This document shows, one piece after another, positions 33,773 through 35,399 of a stretch of 35,399 bases of DNA. The position numbers and the translations under genes are program-made. Source of the stretch: Alphaproteobacteria bacterium (GTDB lineage: Bacteria > Pseudomonadota > Alphaproteobacteria > Rhizobiales > BM303); the NCBI GenBank assembly GCA_024275895.1, contig JAJRYE010000127.1, positions 1-35,399 of the forward strand. Direction: 5' to 3'. The notes under the pieces were generated by a model that was not told the origin of the DNA, ran no database searches, and saw only the letters and a list, made by a program, of their open reading frames with translations. Positions within the stretch are counted from its first letter, which is position 1. The number at the start of each line of letters is the position of its first letter.

Positions 33773-35399
33773 CTATTCGGTGGTGACTTCCTTGACCTTG
33801 TCGTCGCCCGGACGGACAATGAAGGATGAGCGGTAAACCTTGCCCTTGTGTTTGGCGGTGGCTTTATAGGTGCCGTTGGCAATAATGAAACTCGGGGTTG
33901 CTTTTGCTGAGGTTGCAACGATTTCGCCGTCCGATTTTCGAATTTTCCACTCAACGCCGGAAAAGGCCTCGCCGCCGCGCTGCCGCGTCAGCTTGAAAAC
34001 AATGCGCCCGGCGCTGTGGCTGAGTGTGGCTTCCGTGAGTTTGCCGGGTTGAACGCTGATTTTGGCGGTCACGATGGAATTGGCGTTTCCAATACGCGAT
34101 GTCACGGTATATTCGCCCGAATTGAGATGGATAATCCGGCTCGAGACAAGATTTTTGGCGATTACCTGATTCCTGGCATCCCTGATTGAATAGCTGGGCT
34201 TCATGCCATCGGCATTAACCTGACCGGGGATAATGGACGCAAGCTTTATTCCGCCGGCATTGAAGACCAGATCGCGGCTCGCCAACTGGCCGGCCCTGAT
34301 GCGGGCGCGGGCGCGGGCTTTGGCATAGCCCAGTATGGCCTCTATGATATATTCCCCGTCAGGAAGATTGAAAACGGGCTGGCCCTTGCGGCTGGCGGCC
34401 ATCTTGCGCCCCGCTGTGTCTCCCTTTGCGGTGTAAACATTCCACTGAACGCCCGATTCAAGTGGCGCCGAGCCCTCGATTATCCGCGCCGCGACGCTCA
34501 GGCGGCCCTCGCGCGGTGTTTCGGCCGGCGGCGGTGAGGGGGCCTGCGCACTTGGCGTTTTGGCTATGGCGGGTTGCTGGGGAAGCATTGCCGTCATTTT
34601 GGGCGCTGGCGGCGCGGCGGCCTTTTTGACCGTAACCGGCGCCATGGCCTTCCTGACCTTTTCCTTCGCCGCGTTTACTACCTTCACCGGGGCGGTTTGA
34701 GGCTGTTCCCTGGCCATTGCGGCGGTTTCGGGCCTGGGCTTGCGCGGCGCTTTGGGTTTGCGGCGGGGCAGGGGGACGTCACCGGAAATGAGCGCCGTCA
34801 TATTGACGCCTCCGCCCGGGGCTTTTGCCGCTTGCGCGATGGTTTCGGCTGAAGGCGCCGGTTCGGGTTTGAGGAAACTTGCGATGGAGACGCCGTTAAA
34901 AGCGTCGTAAACCGCCTTGGTCAATTGCTGTTTGGTGGAAACGGAAAAGTAGTGCCCGCGTGTGTGACCGGCCAGACAGCGCAAATCCTTCTGTTTGTCT
35001 TTGGGAACTCCGATGCCGATCACATGCACCGTCAGATTGGCGCCGCTGTTGCGTAACTCACCGCCCAGCTTGCACAGATTGACGCCGCACGAATCGGTGC
35101 TGTCGGTGATCAGGATGAAGGAATTGATCGTGTTCTTGTAATCCGCCCTTTCGGCGGCAAACCGGATGGCGTCGGATATGGGGCTGACGCCAACCGGCTG
35201 CAGGGCATCCGTGCGGGCTTTGTAGCGTTTTGGAGCTATCGGGCCAATATGTTCAATGCTCCGGATGTCGGAGCAACTTCCCGGGGTTTTGCTGCCGAAA
35301 GCCACGACCCCCAGATTGAGACGCGGACTGAAATCGCGGTAGGCCTTGCCCAGAGCCCGTTTTGTTTCGGCAATCCGGCTTGAGCGTTTTCCGGTTCTG
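33773..35399 (-). CDS. von Willebrand factor A-domain protein with beta-rich C-terminus (5' end outside window)
   Basis: The frame is open from the right edge of the window to the TAG at 33773-33775, about 541 residues; upstream of the first possible GTG it still reads RIAETKRALGKAYRDFSPRLN, so the start and the MIDAS DxSxS motif lie outside. The vWA part runs on through ISDAIRFAAERADY and FILITDSTDSCGVN, which holds a typical late metal-ion loop, to about residue 155-160 of the visible part. A Pro/Ala/Lys-rich linker (PLPRRKPKAPRKPRP and more) leads to several short beta-repeats of the kind seen in Lys/Pro-rich extracellular carboxypeptidase-regulatory-like folds (DGEYIIEAILGYAKARARAR, SGEYTVTSRIGNANSIVTAK, NGTYKATAKHKGKVYRSSF). 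It is probably envelope-associated. Function and partner unknown. Confidence 0.8.
   Translation of the reverse strand, partial: RTGKRSSRIAETKRALGKAYRDFSPRLNLGVVAFGSKTPGSCSDIRSIEHIGPIAPKRYKARTDALQPVGVSPISDAIRFAAERADYKNTINSFILITDSTDSCGVNLCKLGGELRNSGANLTVHVIGIGVPKDKQKDLRCLAGHTRGHYFSVSTKQQLTKAVYDAFNGVSIASFLKPEPAPSAETIAQAAKAPGGGVNMTALISGDVPLPRRKPKAPRKPRPETAAMAREQPQTAPVKVVNAAKEKVRKAMAPVTVKKAAAPPAPKMTAMLPQQPAIAKTPSAQAPSPPPAETPREGRLSVAARIIEGSAPLESGVQWNVYTAKGDTAGRKMAASRKGQPVFNLPDGEYIIEAILGYAKARARARIRAGQLASRDLVFNAGGIKLASIIPGQVNADGMKPSYSIRDARNQVIAKNLVSSRIIHLNSGEYTVTSRIGNANSIVTAKISVQPGKLTEATLSHSAGRIVFKLTRQRGGEAFSGVEWKIRKSDGEIVATSAKATPSFIIANGTYKATAKHKGKVYRSSFIVRPGDDKVKEVTTE

Noticed and set aside
1-35399. 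CRISPR arrays, rRNA, tRNA genes, prophage or integrase genes
   Set aside because: I saw no regularly spaced repeats, no cloverleaf or rRNA-like stretches, and no phage or integrase motifs; the IS1380 remnant is the only mobile DNA recognised.

Overview
The window looks like chromosomal DNA of an alphaproteobacterium, probably marine or Hyphomicrobiales/Parvibaculales-like. The reasons are the conserved alphaproteobacterial block serS-surE-pcm-nlpD-like-yajC-secD-secF-Mth938, a BA14K-family exported protein, and evenly high G+C. All assignments come from reading the sequence and remembered family knowledge; no database search was run.

Region 1 (1-3624) is a respiratory operon: the end of a MauG/cytochrome c peroxidase-type diheme protein, a Tat-exported Rieske protein and an 891-residue molybdopterin enzyme of the AioA branch, closed by a perfect hairpin terminator. 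Diheme peroxidase plus Rieske plus AioA-like subunit is the gene content of dissimilatory iodate reductase (idr), although the gene order here is P-B-A. The catalytic subunit keeps the three Fe-S cysteines and an R-x-G-G-H motif. It appears to lack other arsenite-site residues, which favours IdrA over arsenite oxidase.

Region 2 (3694-11924) is a tightly packed, partly translation-coupled run of seven genes: a HEAT-repeat protein with an acidic insert, an exported cupredoxin-like protein, a 41-residue one-helix membrane protein, an FGE/SUMF1-fold protein without the FGE cysteines, a tandem universal-stress protein with two PCP_red-like domains, a radical SAM/SPASM enzyme with a third PCP_red-like domain, and a HemY-like FAD oxidase. 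I read this as a candidate tetrapyrrole or cofactor maturation module, possibly serving the upstream reductase. This is the best candidate in the window for an undescribed system.

Region 3 (11938-13017) is a scar: the 3' half of an IS1380-family element fused to the 3' end of a frameshifted proV-like ABC ATPase gene. It is followed by cbbY-like, mrp/apbC and DUF4202 genes.

Region 4 (15664-19805, minus) pairs a Slam/DUF560 (type XI secretion) outer-membrane protein with a large FecR-domain secreted protein that has a TbpB-like C-terminus, its probable cargo. The leader contains a terminator-like hairpin and a palindrome. A TPR-SPOR protein, a DUF502 membrane protein and a BA14K protein follow on the plus strand. 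A carbamoyltransferase/SxtJ pair follows on the minus strand.

Region 5 (25188-33709) is the housekeeping block for tRNA charging, stationary-phase repair, envelope and Sec export, with a divergent DUF815 ATPase inside it. The window ends in a vWA-domain protein whose 5' end lies outside.
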